Source: Ruegeria halocynthiae
GTDB lineage: Bacteria; Pseudomonadota; Alphaproteobacteria; Rhodobacterales; Rhodobacteraceae
NCBI RefSeq assembly: GCF_900106805.1
Contig: NZ_FNNP01000007.1
Span: 113,655 to 177,654, forward strand
Direction: 5' to 3'
DNA: 64,000 nucleotides
In this document: piece after piece, positions 63,199 to 64,000 of the stretch
Position numbering within the stretch: the first letter of the stretch is position 1
How the letters are laid out: the number at the start of each line of letters is the position of its first letter
Made by a program: the position numbers and the translations under genes
The notes under the pieces: model-generated
Database searches by the model: none
Told to the model about the DNA's origin: nothing
What the model saw: the letters and a program-made list of their open reading frames with translations, nothing else

Positions 63199-63792
63199 AT
63201 GCTGCGTATTCTGACACTGATCACCGGGCTGGTCCTGATGGGGGCCTGCACCCAGACACAGGTATATGAAGAGCCCGAATCCCTGGGCGAATTTAAGCTG
63301 CGCGTGAACTATGCGTTTGCCGAGAAAGCCAAGCAGGGGCCGGTTTCGCGTGATGCAACCCCGAAAGAGTGGGAGGACGCCATTCAGAATGCGGTCGATA
63401 TCCGTCTGGGCCGTTACGAGGGCGCGCAGGAATACGATGTCGGTATCAGTCTGGAAGGTTACATGTTGGCGCCTCCCGGCATACCTGTGATTTACAACCC
63501 CAAAAGCACCGCGATCGTTCTGGTGAACGTCTATGATGTGAACAACAAAGAGTTCCTGGCCAAGGGTAAGCAATTTCAGGTTCTGGAAGACACGACTGGC
63601 GGAAGTGCCTTCAAAGGTTCAGGTCATGAGCGCACGAAAGAAGAACAAATGAGCGGGCTTGCTCTGAAAGTTGCCGACAGGGTCGAAGAATGGCTGGCCG
63701 AAGAACATAAAGACAATGGCTGGTTTGATCGTCGCCCTGACTTGATCCAACCGCTGGAAACCGAGGCTGTGACCCAAAATCCGGCATCTTGA
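63199..63792 (+). CDS. Predicted lipoprotein, function unknown
   Basis: A 197-residue outer-membrane or periplasmic lipoprotein: the signal MLRILTLITGLVLMGACTQT gives Cys17 as lipidation site. The mature domain has a region of mixed beta strands (GVIYNPKSTAIVLVNVYD without the first residue) and a C-terminal amphipathic helix. I do not recognise a family. It is 98 bases after parC and 113 bases before tuf, with a GAGACGAGAG site upstream. Confidence 0.62.
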   Translation: MLRILTLITGLVLMGACTQTQVYEEPESLGEFKLRVNYAFAEKAKQGPVSRDATPKEWEDAIQNAVDIRLGRYEGAQEYDVGISLEGYMLAPPGIPVIYNPKSTAIVLVNVYDVNNKEFLAKGKQFQVLEDTTGGSAFKGSGHERTKEEQMSGLALKVADRVEEWLAEEHKDNGWFDRRPDLIQPLETEAVTQNPAS

Positions 63793-63864
63793 CCAGCTTT
63801 TCCCTCAGGATGTGCTTGATTTTCCCCTTTGAACCAAATATCTCGCGCGCGCAGATGTAACCAC

Positions 63865-63879
63865 GGGACCAAAGGTCCC
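63865..63879 (+). promoter_or_regulatory. Small leader hairpin before tuf
   Basis: GGGACC-AAA-GGTCCC is a 6-bp perfect stem with a three-base loop, 26 bases before the tuf start codon. No T-tract follows, so it is a leader structure rather than a terminator; its role is unknown. Confidence 0.4.
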
Positions 63880-63902
63880 CCAAATCGCAAAAGGGCGCCT
63901 GA

Positions 63903-64000
<98 letters not shown>

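Overview
The window reads as a continuous piece of an alphaproteobacterial chromosome from the Roseobacter group of Rhodobacteraceae, most like Ruegeria and its relatives. This rests on family content and order: a split F0 operon atpIBEXF with a b' subunit, the ChvI/ChvG-HprK-RapZ-EIIA-HPr locus next to pckA, a methylsuccinyl-CoA dehydrogenase of the ethylmalonyl-CoA pathway, a DUF6473 protein, and the relA/spoT-pdxJ-acpS-lepB-rnc-era-recO block. The sequence is G+C rich, coding is dense, and many genes are coupled by ATGA or GTGA overlaps. I see no rRNA, no convincing tRNA, no CRISPR array, no insertion sequence and no prophage. Nothing in the window is a clearly new multi-gene system. The most interesting signals are small: a deformylase paralogue that has lost its catalytic residues, an atypical receiver protein behind a CtrA-type box, and several operator-like palindromes.

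Layout. 1-3.4 kb: end of a DMT transporter, then the F0 operon closed by a terminator. 3.4-6.5 kb: a FadR-type GntR regulator and a DUF457 membrane protein, divergent from an aminotransferase, with two matching operator candidates between them, then a small lipoprotein. 6.5-13 kb: smc, with a perfect DnaA box upstream, two small envelope proteins, an FkbM methyltransferase and a lytic transglycosylase. 13-19 kb: cobD and cobC, an orphan receiver, a glutathionyl-hydroquinone reductase, an FAH-family hydrolase and a MalY-type lyase. 19-22.4 kb: def, a degenerate def paralogue, fmt, two tiny membrane proteins and a ureohydrolase. 22.4-26.9 kb, minus strand: a six-gene unit led by ispH, and a NYN-domain gene. 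27-42 kb, plus strand mostly: folK, rpoZ, relA/spoT, pdxJ, two LysE exporters, acpS, lepB, rnc, era and recO, with accessory genes inserted.

42-48.6 kb: a META protein, a lipoprotein with a palindromic operator candidate, mcd, a TauE/SafE permease, a small wHTH/membrane pair and pckA. 48.9-54.3 kb: ChvI/ChvG envelope-stress signalling, HprK, RapZ and two phosphocarrier proteins, then an acyltransferase. 54.4-58.8 kb, mostly minus strand: 3-hydroxybutyryl-CoA dehydrogenase, EtfA/EtfB and a cobalamin adenosyltransferase. Together with mcd and pckA these fit carbon assimilation through acetyl-CoA, the ethylmalonyl-CoA pathway and gluconeogenesis. 59-64 kb: an SDR enzyme, an SH3-domain protein, parC, a lipoprotein, and the first 31 codons of tuf at the window edge.

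Start codons were moved from the longest open frame wherever a ribosome binding site, an overlap with the previous stop, or the family's usual N-terminus argued for it. Family assignments come from recognising motifs by eye; no database search was run.
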